Shown: piece by piece, positions 27,693 to 37,476 of the stretch
Layout of the letters: the number at the start of each line of letters is the position of its first letter
How positions within the stretch are numbered: the first letter of the stretch is position 1
Made by a program: the position numbers and the translations under genes
The notes under the pieces: generated by a model
Told to the model about the DNA's origin: nothing
The model's input: the letters and a program-made list of their open reading frames with translations, nothing else
Database searches by the model: none
Assembly (NCBI GenBank): GCA_947462335.1
Contig: OX381708.1
Location: 38,257,377-38,321,376, forward strand
Length of the DNA stretch: 64,000 bases
DNA from: Harmothoe impar
Lineage: Eukaryota > Annelida > Polychaeta > Phyllodocida > Polynoidae
Reading direction: 5' to 3'

Positions 27693-29227
27693 TGCAGCGT
27701 CTAATAAGAGCTGCTGTGCACCATTTACTAGCCACTGCAAGAGCTATAGTTAGGCAACAGTTAATAAGCCTTTCTTATGCAGCAACTACTAAGCCCTGCA
27801 TTTGCAGCCCTTAATATCCAGTGCTTCAGCAGCCCTGCATCTGCAGCTACTAATAATAGTTGCTTTACATCGGCTACTATGTACTGCAAATTCAGCCCTT
27901 TTTTAGCTGTGCCAGGCCACAACTAGTAGTCCCTTAAATGCAGATACTAGCTAGCCTTGCATTAGCATCCCTTAATAGTCAGTGCTTCTGTAACCCTGAA
28001 TTTGCAACTACTAATAGGGGCTGCTATACACCATTTACTAGACACTGCAAATGCAGCCCTTATAAAGCTCTGTCATGGAACATCTAGTAATCACTTAAAA
28101 TGCAGATACTAGTAAGCCCTGCATTAGCATCCCTTAATAATCAGTGCATCTGCAGCCCTGCATTTGCAGCTATTAATAAGAGCTGTTATGTACCTGCTAC
28201 TAAGCACTGCAAATGCCGCCCTTATTAAACTGTGTCAAAAGAACAGCTAGTAAGCTATTAATATGTACCACCTAGTAAGCTCCCCATTAGCTGCGTTTAA
28301 TAGCCAGTGCTTCTGCAGCCCTGAAGTTGCAGCTACTTATAAACGCTGCTCTGCTGCAACTAGTAGCAGTTGCATTTGCAGCACTGCAATGCACCAGATA
28401 GTAATAACTTAATAAGCACTACTCAGAATTTTGCCGATCTAGCCTAAAAAGGTTGATGGTTGCATGAGTGACTAGTAAACGTTGCAACGCAACTAGTCAC
28501 TCAAGCAACGACTAGTAGCTGCTGCAGCCGGATGGTGTGCCCACTGGGTATAGTTGCATTTATTACTATTGTAAACAATAGTTAGATGGTTAAAACAGCA
28601 TCGCTGAATACCATAGTATACGACAAACTATTCTGCAAGGATGGAATTTGTAATTTACCATGATGGTTGGATAATTGTTAACCATGGTTTATTATGATAT
28701 ATCATGGTAATACATTTTATCATGGTATATAATGATTGTCATCACTATGATTTACCATGGTATTATCACTATCATGATAAACCATGGTTTATATATCATA
28801 GTATATCATGGTTAACTCATGTTTACTAGGGTGGTTACACTTAATATATGCAACTATAATATACTAGAGTATTCTGTTTACTATGGTATACCACAATGTA
28901 TTTGGATGATAGAAAACTATAGTTTTGATGCTGTAGTTTATCATAGTTTAGTTGGTCATACTAGAGTTATATTGTGTTTCTTTACTTATACTATGGAGTT
29001 TGTCATGGTATCTACTATGGTTCATATTATAAGTACATAATAATAGTTACCATTTTAAACTATCATAGAACATAGTTTATTGTAGTATTTTATCATAGTA
29101 AACTATGGTTAATCTACCCTGGTTATTTGGCCAAACCATAGTATTATGACAATAGTTTACCATCGTATTTACTATGGTACACTACAATAGTTACCATTGT
29201 AAACTATCATAGAATAGACTATAGTTT

Positions 29228-29640
29228 GGTAGTGTGGGCAGCCTGAGATGTACATGTACCTGGGGATGCAGGCAGTGAGTCATACACCAAGCACCCATAC
29301 CAACAGAGGTGTGTGCGGCCTGAGAGGTACCTGAGGGTGTAGGTGGTGAGTTATAAGTGTCATACACCGAGCACTCACACCTATAGAGGTGTGTGCGGCC
29401 TTTGGAGGTACCTGGGGGTGTAGGTGACGAGTTATAAGTGTCATACACCGAGCACTCACACCTATAGAGGTGTGTGCGGCCTTTGGAGGTACCTGGGGGT
29501 GTAGGTGACGAGTTATAAGTGTCATACACCGAGCACTCACACCTATAGAGGTGTGTGCAGCCTGGGAGGTACCTGGGGGTGTAGGTGACGAGTTATAAGT
29601 GTCATACACCGAGCACTCACACCTACAGAAAAACTTGCTA
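29228..29640. repeat. 81-bp minisatellite
   Basis: GTCATACACCGAGCACTCAC recurs at 29359, 29440, 29521 and 29601, about 81 bp apart, with a degenerate copy at the left and another fragment near 29739-29820. 81 is a multiple of three, so frames stay open and give a repeated 27-residue pattern on the minus strand. I regard this as a by-product. Confidence 0.9.
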
Positions 29641-29827
29641 CAGTATACTATAGTGTCAAGGTGTGCGGGAAATACTATTGTAAACTATAGTCAACAGATA
29701 ATAATATAATACATGTACCTACTACTCTCAAAAATAGATGTCATGCACCGAGCACTCACACCTACAGAGGTCTGGGCGGTCTGAGAGGTACCTGGGAGTG
29801 CAGGTATTGTGTTATAGACAACTTACT

Positions 29828-30025
29828 GGTGTCAAGGTGTGCGGGAAATACACTAGTAAATTGTAGTAAAACATGCTACAGTTTACTATAGTGTCAACAT
29901 CTGCGGGAAATACTATAGTAAATCATAGTAAAACACGTTACAGTTTACTATAGTGTCAAAGTGTGCGGGAAATACTATAGTAACTTATAATGAATCATGC
30001 TACAATTTACTATAGTGTCAAGGTA
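29828..30025. repeat. 62-bp minisatellite
   Basis: TTTACTATAGTGTCAA followed by GTGTGCGGGAAATAC recurs about every 62-63 bp; a related unit sits at 29630-29690. It is made from the same ACTATAGT palindrome vocabulary as the surrounding element. Confidence 0.8.
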
Positions 30026-30560
30026 TTGCCTCCAGTACCCGGCCCTATACCCTCCAGTACCCGGCCCTATACCCTCCAGTACCCGGCCCTATACCCTCCA
30101 GTACCCGGCCCTATACCCCCCAGTACCCGGCCCTATACCCTCCAGTACCCGGCCCTATACCCTCCAGTACCCGGCCCTATACCCTCCAGTACCCGGCCCT
30201 ATACCCTCCAGTACCCGGCCCTATACCCTCCAGTACCCGGCCCTATACCCCCCACTACCCGGCCCTATACCCTCCAGTACCTGGCTCTATACCCCCAGTA
30301 CCCGGCCCTATACCCTCCAGTACCTGGCCCTATACCATCCAGTACCTGGCTCTATACCCTCCAGTACCTGGCCCAGATACCCTCCAGCAGTCCAGTACCC
30401 GGCCCCAGCCTCCAGTACCCACCCCTAGCCTCCAGTATCCGGCCTCTGCCTCCAGTACCCGGTCCCAGCCTTTATTACACGGCCCCAGCCTTTATTACCC
30501 ACCCCTAGCCCCCAGTAACTGGCTTCTGCCTCCAGTACCCGGCCCCTGCCTCCAGTACCT
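30026..30560. repeat. 22-bp minisatellite
   Basis: About 16 nearly identical copies of CCCTCCAGTACCCGGCCCTA plus TA, followed by degenerate copies to about 30560 and scattered remnants to 30960. Since 22 is not a multiple of three, the frame advances every copy and gives long Pro/Tyr-rich open frames in more than one phase. These are not genes. Confidence 0.92.
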
Positions 30561-30644
30561 ACCTCGGGGTACAGGTGCTAGAAGTGCTACCATCTTCACC
30601 CAATGACAGCCAATACAATACTGATCCGCTTCAGTGCACATAAG

Positions 30645-30760
30645 GGGTCACGTGACCTCCCTAGCCAATCAGAGGGAGGTCTCGCGGCGGTCACGTGACC
30701 AGGACAGCACCCCCTTTATAATGGGGGTGCTGCTTAGGTTTCTCCCCACTTCACCACTGC
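30645..30760 (+). promoter_or_regulatory. Promoter-like cluster: two TCACGTGACC, CCAATCAGA, TATAA
   Basis: Two E-box palindromes (GTCACGTGACC at about 30647 and 30694) flank a CCAATCAGAG box. A TATAAT sits about 20 bp downstream in a short palindrome (GCACCCCC ... GGGGGTGC). This is the arrangement of a TATA promoter with NF-Y and USF/TFE-type sites. No convincing ORF follows (66 codons at most). Function is inferred from motifs only. Confidence 0.4.
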
Positions 30761-32264
30761 TTGAGCTACTGAACACACCTGCTGCTACAACCCACCTCCT
30801 GCCTGCCAGATTGACTGCCCAGCTGCCTACCTGACTGCCCAGCTTACAGGACCCAACCCAAGCCTCCAGTATCCTGCCCTAGCCTCCAGTACCCGGTCCT
30901 ATACCCTGCAGTACAAACCCCGTGCCCCCAGTGCCCATCCCTATCCTCTAGTACCCGTCCATAGCATCCAGTGCCTGACCCAAGAAAAAAATCCCCTAGC
31001 AATTGACGATTTATATAACCTGACACTGAATGAAATAAAGAACCTAGTAGGCCTATTCATCAGAGTGAACCATTGTTGATTTACTATAGTTTTTTTGGAA
31101 ACACCATAGTATTTAGACAATAGTTTATCATGGTATTCACTAAGGTACGAATTGATAGTTACCATTGTAAACTATCATAGAATATAGTTTATTGTAGTAT
31201 TTACCATAGTAAACTATGATTAATTTACCCTGGTTATTTGGCCAAACCATAGTATTTGGACAATAGTTTACCCTGATATTTACTATGGTACATTACAATA
31301 GTTACCACTGTAAACTATCATAGAATAGAATATAGTTTATTGTAATGTTCATCATAGTAAACCATGATTAAATTACCCTGGTTATTTGGCCAAACCCTGA
31401 TAGGATTACTATGATATACTACGATATCAACCATGATATATGATAATATACAATGATAGAACATAGTAAAATACTACATTTCATCATAGTAGAAATCATT
31501 ATATACCATAGTAAATATCATAGTATATCATAGTATTAATACCCTGGTTTGGCCAAATAACCGGGGTAAATTTACCATGGTTTACCATGGTGAATACCAT
31601 GGTATTTTTTTACCTGGGATACAGTGGGAAACCTGTGTGCAACTGCTAAGTGTATCAATCTTGTTATCTGTAGTAACTACACTTAGTCGTTAACCGTTCA
31701 AATGCACCTTATCAAAATACATGTAGTATTATGTGCATCAACCACATAGATAAACAGCCCAGTTTTCATTAAAACGTAAATTCCTTGGCAAAGTTGGCAG
31801 TTGAACGTCACTATATAGGATACACGCATTTTGATACAGTTAGCAATGGGACGGTTGACTGCTATGTGTAGTTCTACATTTAGCAGTGTTGATGCACTTA
31901 GCAGTTGTACAACTTCATCTGATTAAGCCATATATAAAACGTCCGTCGATTATAGCCTGGTGGACATGCATATGCTATAACATACAGTGAGGATTCGTTT
32001 AAAGCCATCTGCATAGCAGACGAAAAGGGACATGGCTGTAGGCATGCTGTGCCAAAAACATCTCTAAGCAGCTGGGAGAGTCCGGATAGAATTGGACTGA
32101 TGTCAGGGACTACAGAAAGGAAGGAAGTAAAGAAGCCAGGCCATCGCTATGTAGAATGTGTGCCAATTACTTGGCAACGCTAAATGTGTAAGAATTCCTT
32201 AAGAGAAGCCCCATTAGAATATAGGTCCCATTGTACGGTGGGATAATAGAATATGTGACACATA

Positions 32265-32718
32265 ACAAGGACAAGGACATGACAAGACGAACAATAAAAT
32301 CAAGACAGGGATGAGACAGACAAATTGAAAAGGTTTGAAATAACCTATGATTATTTACCTCAACCTTAAAAGAAACTAACCCAGTAAACAAAAAACGTTA
32401 TACAACATTTTGTAACGTTATTTCACGTTATATAACGTTTCCCTAATGCTCCTCACTATGGCATAACGTTATATACAGTTTTAGAACGCTATTTTGACAT
32501 AAAATAACGTTTTTATTATTAGCTGGGAGTGAGGTAGGTAACTGTGTCCTACTCAGTGGCAGGACAAGGACATGACAAGACGAACAATTAAAATAAGACC
32601 TAAGCCCTATAGGGATGAGACAGAAAAATTGAAAAGGTTTGAAATAACCTATGATTATTTACTTCAACCTTAAAAGAAACTAATGAGGTAGGTAACTGTG
32701 TCCTACTCAGTGGCACTT
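32265..32718. repeat. Tandem duplication of about 155 bp, one copy carrying a MITE
   Basis: The segment from GGACAAGGACATGACAAGAC to CCTACTCAGTGGCA occurs twice in direct orientation. The first copy is split by the 32380-32527 MITE; the second (about 32562-32718) is unsplit, so the exact empty site is visible. Confidence 0.88.
32380..32527. mobile_element. 148-bp MITE with CCCAGTAAACA / AGCTGGG ends, copy 1
   Basis: Starts CCCAGTAAACAAAAAACGTT and ends TATTATTAGCTGGG. AACGTTAT palindromes fill the interior. Comparison with the unsplit duplicate (ACTAATGAGG) shows insertion with a 2-bp duplication, AA on the left and AG on the right. A closely similar 149-bp copy is at 60030-60178. Confidence 0.88.
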
Positions 32719-34420
32719 AAACCTTCTTAACCCATTGAGTTACCACGCAGTCAAGAAACCCATTCTATAATTTCGCCTCTCATAGACATTCATTGAGTTT
32801 GGCTTCAAATATTGGTTTCCAAGTATCATATTAGATCCATATCTTCATTGTCCCTAACACTGTTCTTAATTTGGTCTAGCCAGGTAAAGCTGTAGTAAAT
32901 TGTGGTATCAATAGCGTCATTAGTGTGTATACCGACAGAGGAAACATCTATGGTGAGCCGCATAGCAAAATGTCTACCAGATAATACGGGTGTAGGCTTA
33001 CTGTTCTCTCACATTTGAGACTCATATCTTCAGTTTCATTTTAAGCTTCTCAAATATTTAACAGAGACGTTGCAGTTGGAGTTTTATCTCTATGAAATTT
33101 CCTAGTCTAGTATGGGGTATTTTAACGGTGTTGCTCTGCAACATAGATTGATAAAGACGGGAGTTTAACAGTGCTTAATAGGCTAAAGCTCATGCATGAT
33201 TTTGAAAACCTACACTGACAGGGTAGGGGAAAGATAGTATTATTTGAAGATTTTATTATTCAAAATAATCTTTTCTATGTATACTGTTTAGTAGGGAACA
33301 CATTGAACCCCAGTACGAGTAAGTTCAGTTTAAACATGTAACAGATTGTAATGAAACACAATAATTATTTTAGGAAATGATTAAACATTGGATGTTCCAA
33401 TCATTATCTCATGATGCTATAGGACACATTTAACTAAGTGACATTGCGCTGTGCATCGACAAATGCCTTCATTATTTAGGAGATTAGTGATAGATGTTCG
33501 GCACAAGGTAGTTCTTTGAATGCCGCTCACAGCAGATCCCCCATTTCCTTGGTATCCATGTCAAACCTGAAAAAAAAGCTCCACAATCTTGTTTACTTCT
33601 GGAGAATCTTATTTCGGAGGACAATGTATTGTCTTGAGTAGAACTATGTGAGAGTATTCTCCTTTGTTAAAAGTCCATTTAAACTATGACTAACTCTGAA
33701 AAGCACATTTTGCATGATGTATTTTTTATTTCAAATGATGAATGCATGTTCGAGGTGTATAGAAGTAACGTAACCTATAGAGACAATCTAGGACAAAGAT
33801 GATGAGGTAAAATAAATGCATCTATGCCTCCTCTTTTACCTCATTATGTGTAGGCATAGTTCATTATCCTCTAAATACTCACACCAAACTGTTTTGTCAC
33901 TTTGCATACCGCAGGCTATTCGTTTTCTAACAAAAAGCTAAATTGCCAGTTTACAGCATTTGTATTGATGGTTCCCTCAGGAGTATATGAGCCACAGGGG
34001 ATCTATATACGCCAGACAAAATATATACGTCATTCCAAGTGGGATAAGACATAATGCATAGCAAGTCTTATTCTGTAGGATATAATGGTTTATACCACGG
34101 AGGAAAAAAGGAGCCTAGGTATGGGGAATTATATATTGCAGACATGTTCAGATCTGGGAAATAAGTGACATAGTATTATCACCCTTTTTGGCATGGCTAA
34201 GATCTTAGCAACCAAGTGTTCCATTGGACTCATGTATTATTGTTAATAATTCAATAGTATTCATGTTTATTTTTTCCAACCATTCTGTACAATACAGGGA
34301 AAGTTCAAAATCCCTGAGGGATTAGAACTCCAGCTCGGGCAATACCACAGGGAACTATAGGCTATCCTGTTCGCCATAACCATAACCATCTATATAATCA
34401 TGCTGAGAGTAGAAGCTCTA

Positions 34421-34721
34421 CCCAGACAGCAATGGTCCCTGGGGCCCATGTGTGTTTTACTTGGGCCAGCTGGGCTTGCCCATTTCTGGGTTATGGGACT
34501 TTTTGTCCAGGACTATAAGCAGAGCCCAGATGGGCCAGCCCAGGAAAACTTTTCTTTTCATAAATACATTGTACATATTTCAAAGCAAGCTGACATCTGA
34601 TTTTCCTCCTGAAACCATTTTTTGCACATATTTATACAAAAAGGACCATAATCCAGATGTGGGCAAATCAGCTTTCCCAGGTGAAAGCACATATGGGTCC
34701 TACTAAGCAATGTTGGCTGGG
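34421..34721. mobile_element. 301-bp MITE with CCCAGACAGCA ends
   Basis: The left end CCCAGACAGCAATGGTCCCT and the inverted right end CCCAGCCAACATTGCTTAGT are flanked by TA on both sides. The interior is CCCAG/GGGCCAGC-rich and non-coding. It shares the CCCAG terminus with the other 2-bp-duplication elements of the window. Confidence 0.7.
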
Positions 34722-34723
34722 TA

Positions 34724-36286
34724 TAGACCCTATTTCTAACAATGCCAATCAATAGAACTACCCTTGACTCTATCCCTACAACCACAGGCAGAAATTTTGT
34801 GTCAAGTCCAATGGTCTTGAAAAGTAGGGACCTTTAGCAAACCCAAACCTATGAAAGCAGGTTACATGAGTATATCTAGAACATAATGGGGATACCCTGC
34901 CACTGAAATCTCAGATGTCTAAATCAATTTAGAAGCAAGGAATCAGGGTCTCAAATCAAAGGACTTTAAACGCTTGTAAATCATGCCAACAATACTATAT
35001 GTAGTTAAACCTCACAATTTATATAAAGCTCCAGACTCCAAATTATATATGCAGAGCTACACTTGTCTGGTGACACCTCCCCATCCACATATAATACATG
35101 TCTGTCTCTGATGTAGCTGTAAGGGACATTGGTGTCCTGTTGCCACTGTGTACTTGGATAAGAGATACTTGCAAGTGCTTTTACACAGGGGATCCTGGCA
35201 TTTGTAGGAAGTGTCTTTCCCCCAAGAGCATCTGTGGATATTGCATCCGTCTGGGTTGACGTGTTCCATTAGCTCTGGATATCTGTAGCAGGTTGCTTTG
35301 TGATAGGTAGTATACAGGGGACAGGAGAACAAGCAACGTCATTTACTACATATACTTTATAGAGGGGCCTATGATGTGGTGTTATTTCAATTCTTTACTA
35401 AGATGGAGGGGGGAGGCCCGAGGGCAACAGAAATAAAGATGCACCAGCCTCCATATAGGCGGCTCGTTGGTAAGTTCTCAGGCTGGAGAAGGGGAGTGCC
35501 TTGCACCGCTATGCAGGTCTGAATACACATCACTATTGATGTTTTATGAGTTCAGCCTGCAAAAAGATTTTGAGAGTACAGCAGTGGAGCTAGAGGAAAA
35601 TTCATCCTAAGGATGGTTTTGGCAACAAGACAAGAAAGGAAAGTCCTATCAGCTTAGGATGAAAGCTTTCAGATATCGGATATCATTTACATATCACCCA
35701 GATGTTAGACAATACACTGTCTGATGAACAGCCCCATGGACCGGTCTCTGTATACTGCCAGAGAGCATCTTATATTGTCGCTTTGTGGATAAGTTTCCTA
35801 TCTAGATAAAGTACTCTCAGATGCATTCGTACGCTGTATGGGGAGCTATTGAGAATGATGGTGAGAGCTATATCCATCTTTGCATAAGATCAGCCGATGT
35901 ACTTTTCCAGACAGCCATGCACAAGGAGACTTTGTTGTTCCCCAGCCATCTATTTCCTATTGTAGCATCTTCTTCATCGAATCACAATAGTCTGTACAGA
36001 GCCCATGACAGTATGCACAGTGTAGTCATAAAATGAGATTGTCTATAGTTTAATCACTGACTTTGTATTCTCTAATGTATATATTTGGGGGGCAGTCTGT
36101 TTATCACCTTGGTGTAGGTCACGTCAGAAGAAGTGTGGAAGAAAGATTAATCACAAAGAGGGTATTTTTGTTTTTTCTAGGACAAAAGAAATAGTAGCCC
36201 TCACAAGAATTGCCTAGGGTAAATTCACCATAAGTCGGCCACTCTGGCCCGTTTTTTTCCCATGCGATGTTTGTGATTGGATATGG
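34724..36286. other. Non-coding, two diverged low-copy repeats
   Basis: 35085-35470 is related to 47967-48260 and 60345-60660, and 35640-35890 is related to 23870-24190, all in direct orientation. No gene seen; the Cys-containing 91-codon minus frame at 35057-35332 is not conserved among the related copies. Confidence 0.5.
35085..35470. repeat. Diverged low-copy repeat, first of three
   Basis: CACACAGGGGATCCTGG-like, TTTGTAGGAAGTGTCTTTCC and the following ATCTGTGGATATTGCATC-like words recur in order at 47967-48260 and, more weakly, 60345-60660. Roughly three quarters identity by eye to the second copy. Confidence 0.65.
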
Positions 36287-36292
36287 CATATA
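36287..36292. other. Left 6-bp target duplication of the Polinton
   Basis: CATATA directly outside the left TIR; the same CATATA is at 46820-46825 outside the right TIR. Six bases is the duplication length known for Polintons. Confidence 0.95.
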
Positions 36293-36684
36293 AGTAGTAT
36301 AGTATGTATCGGAACGGGACTATAGTTAAGTACTGTTTATTACTCAATCGACATGCAGCCAATCAGAGGCCTCCATTTGGTCACGTGACCCGTTGCCATG
36401 GTAACGTGACCTACTTAGGGCTCTCAGCCAATCAGAAGCCAGCATTCTGGGTGACCTACTGACCTACTTAGAAGCTCTCAGCCAATCAGAGGCCGGCATT
36501 CTGGTAACCATGGTAACGTGACCTAATTACGTCACGTGACCTACTTAGGCTCAGCCAATCAGAAGCCGGCATTCTGGTAACTAGGGTAACGTGACCTACT
36601 TAGGGTTTGTTTGTAAACAACACCACGTGGCTTTCTTGTTTGTAAACAACACCACGTGACACGTGACTGTTTGTAAACAAACAA
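36293..36684 (+). repeat. Left terminal inverted repeat (392 bp)
   Basis: Starts AGTAGTATAGTATGTATCGG. It contains four CCAATCAGA boxes (near 36359, 36428, 36482, 36555), several CACGTG/TCACGTGAC palindromes, and three GTTTGTAAACAA palindromes at the inner end. A degenerate sub-repeat of about 55-75 bp (GTGACCTACTTAGG ... CCAATCAGA ... GCATTCTGG) makes up the middle. Polinton TIRs are the presumed ends for integrase binding and protein-primed replication; promoter function is inferred. Confidence 0.96.
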
Positions 36685-36752
36685 ACAAAAAAAAGTTATG
36701 TAACTTATATATAGAAATAAAAACACAACAAGATAATTTCTTTTCTTTTCAT

Positions 36753-36765
36753 TTTATTCTTTATT
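36753..36765 (-). terminator. Two poly(A) signals at the end of the gene train
   Basis: Read on the minus strand, two AATAAA hexamers lie 33-45 bp beyond the stop of the last minus-strand ORF, just inside the left TIR. They are the likely 3' end for protease and 99-aa ORF transcripts. Confidence 0.6.
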
Positions 36766-36797
36766 TTTTCATTTTCAATCAGAAAAAACACACAAGT

Positions 36798-37097
36798 TTA
36801 TGCTTTTTTAGCTCGCTTCTTCGATTTGCAGCAACTCAACAGGCCGCAAAGTCTCACGCCGCCGTCACTCGCACCACCACACCCCGGACGACTTTTCTCC
36901 AATAGACATTGCACGACTTTGGATAAATCCAACACCATTTCGGCAAGGCAGAGAATCTTTGCTTCCATGAAACGGCCGCCATCGCAACAACCCGTCACAA
37001 CAGCATCATCGATAGCTTCTGACTCACGACCCGGTCGCTCAGCTTTGGGATTTTGCTCATGCGCATGACGCACTTCTTGGGGTTTCTTGTTCGACAT
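36798..37097 (-). CDS. Hypothetical 99-aa protein overlapping the protease end
   Basis: ATG-started ORF of 99 codons whose first 103 bases overlap the 3' end of the protease gene in another frame; it ends close to two poly(A) signals. The N-terminal third is charged, the middle (MEAKILCLAEMVLDLSKVV region) could form a helix, and the C-terminus has several Cys followed by a basic tail (KSKKRAKKA). I do not recognise it. Position and ATG make a gene plausible, but an 80-codon frame on the opposite strand and the short length leave doubt. If real, it closes the minus-strand gene train. Confidence 0.4.
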   Translation of the reverse strand: MSNKKPQEVRHAHEQNPKAERPGRESEAIDDAVVTGCCDGGRFMEAKILCLAEMVLDLSKVVQCLLEKSRPGCGGASDGGVRLCGLLSCCKSKKRAKKA

Positions 37098-37447
37098 GCT
37101 TCAATTAGGAAATGAACGCAATGAGGTCCACAGGTGTCAGCAGAAGTGTCTTGTAGTTGAATGCGGTTTCTTTGCCACTTGAACGGAGCAGAGCGTTCCA
37201 CGAAAGACAAGAACTCCGCACTCAGCGGCGGTAAGCCGAAGGAATCAAAGTAGTACACTTCACCCGTGCTCGACACGTAAAACGCCACCCAATGCTGACC
37301 TGGTAAATGTTGCGGATCTGTGTTGCTCACGAAACAAGTGTCTTTGATAGGGTGCTTCGGAATAGTGTCACAAGAGAAAACGCCCAGGAAACGATGTTTT
37401 GTGTGAACGTTTTCCTTCAACACTCTGCTTATTTCAAGCGTGTTCAT
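36995..37447 (-). CDS. Adenovirus-type cysteine protease (PRO)
   Basis: A 150-aa protein of the adenain (C5) family, which in adenoviruses matures capsid and core proteins and is the PRO gene of Polintons. Visible active-site order is His52 (in GQHWVAF), Asp68 (YYFDSFG), Gln99 (oxyanion; seven residues before the nucleophile, as in adenain) and Cys106 (TCGPHC). The open frame extends upstream into the capsid gene, but ATG 37447, 29 bases after the capsid stop, gives a start that excludes capsid-overlapping residues and leaves a normal N-terminus. Expected substrates are the capsid proteins and the pVI/pX-like protein encoded next door. Length is slightly short of adenovirus protease (about 200 aa) but normal for Polintons. 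Intact. Confidence 0.9.
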   Translation of the reverse strand: MNTLEISRVLKENVHTKHRFLGVFSCDTIPKHPIKDTCFVSNTDPQHLPGQHWVAFYVSSTGEVYYFDSFGLPPLSAEFLSFVERSAPFKWQRNRIQLQDTSADTCGPHCVHFLIEACRTRNPKKCVMRMSKIPKLSDRVVSQKLSMMLL

Positions 37448-37476
37448 ACGATACGCCAAGTACCGCCGTCTTGTCT

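Larger units (their letters stand above)
25381..28548. mobile_element. 3.2-kb nested element with CCCAGTGGGCAC ends
   Basis: The left end CCCAGTGGGCACAGCACCAC and the inverted right end CCCAGTGGGCACACCATCCG stand directly inside TA on both sides. It interrupts the palindromic outer element. The interior is non-coding and made of degenerate repeats around CTTTGCAGC/CTAGTAG and a 640-bp direct duplication. Confidence 0.8.
25235..31618. mobile_element. 6.4-kb element with CCCAGGTAAA ends and AT target duplication
   Basis: Perfect inverted ends CCCAGGTAAAAAAATACCAT, flanked by AT on both sides. The outer 150 bp at the left and several kb at the right are filled with short palindromes of the ACCATGGT/ACTATAGT type, some facing each other. 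The interior is interrupted by a 3.2-kb nested element (25381-28548) and carries three minisatellite arrays (29228-30560). No transposase is encoded. Because AT is palindromic, its status as target duplication rather than TIR rests on related elements with non-palindromic duplications. Confidence 0.75.
31621..34418. other. Non-coding DNA around a small duplication
   Basis: No supported gene. The 32260-32718 duplication and its MITE are listed separately. Small open frames here have no motif. Confidence 0.55.

Noticed and set aside
29191..29609. 109- and 112-codon minus-strand repeat frames with a 27-residue period
   Set aside because: Translation of the 81-bp minisatellite; two frames are open over the same DNA.
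30026..30508. 172- and 143-codon Pro/Tyr-rich plus-strand frames
   Set aside because: They are a 22-bp minisatellite read through; the unit shifts frame each copy and no unique coding sequence flanks it.
35057..35332. Cys-rich 91-codon minus frame suggestive of a secreted peptide
   Set aside because: Related repeat copies at 47967 and 60345 do not keep the frame.
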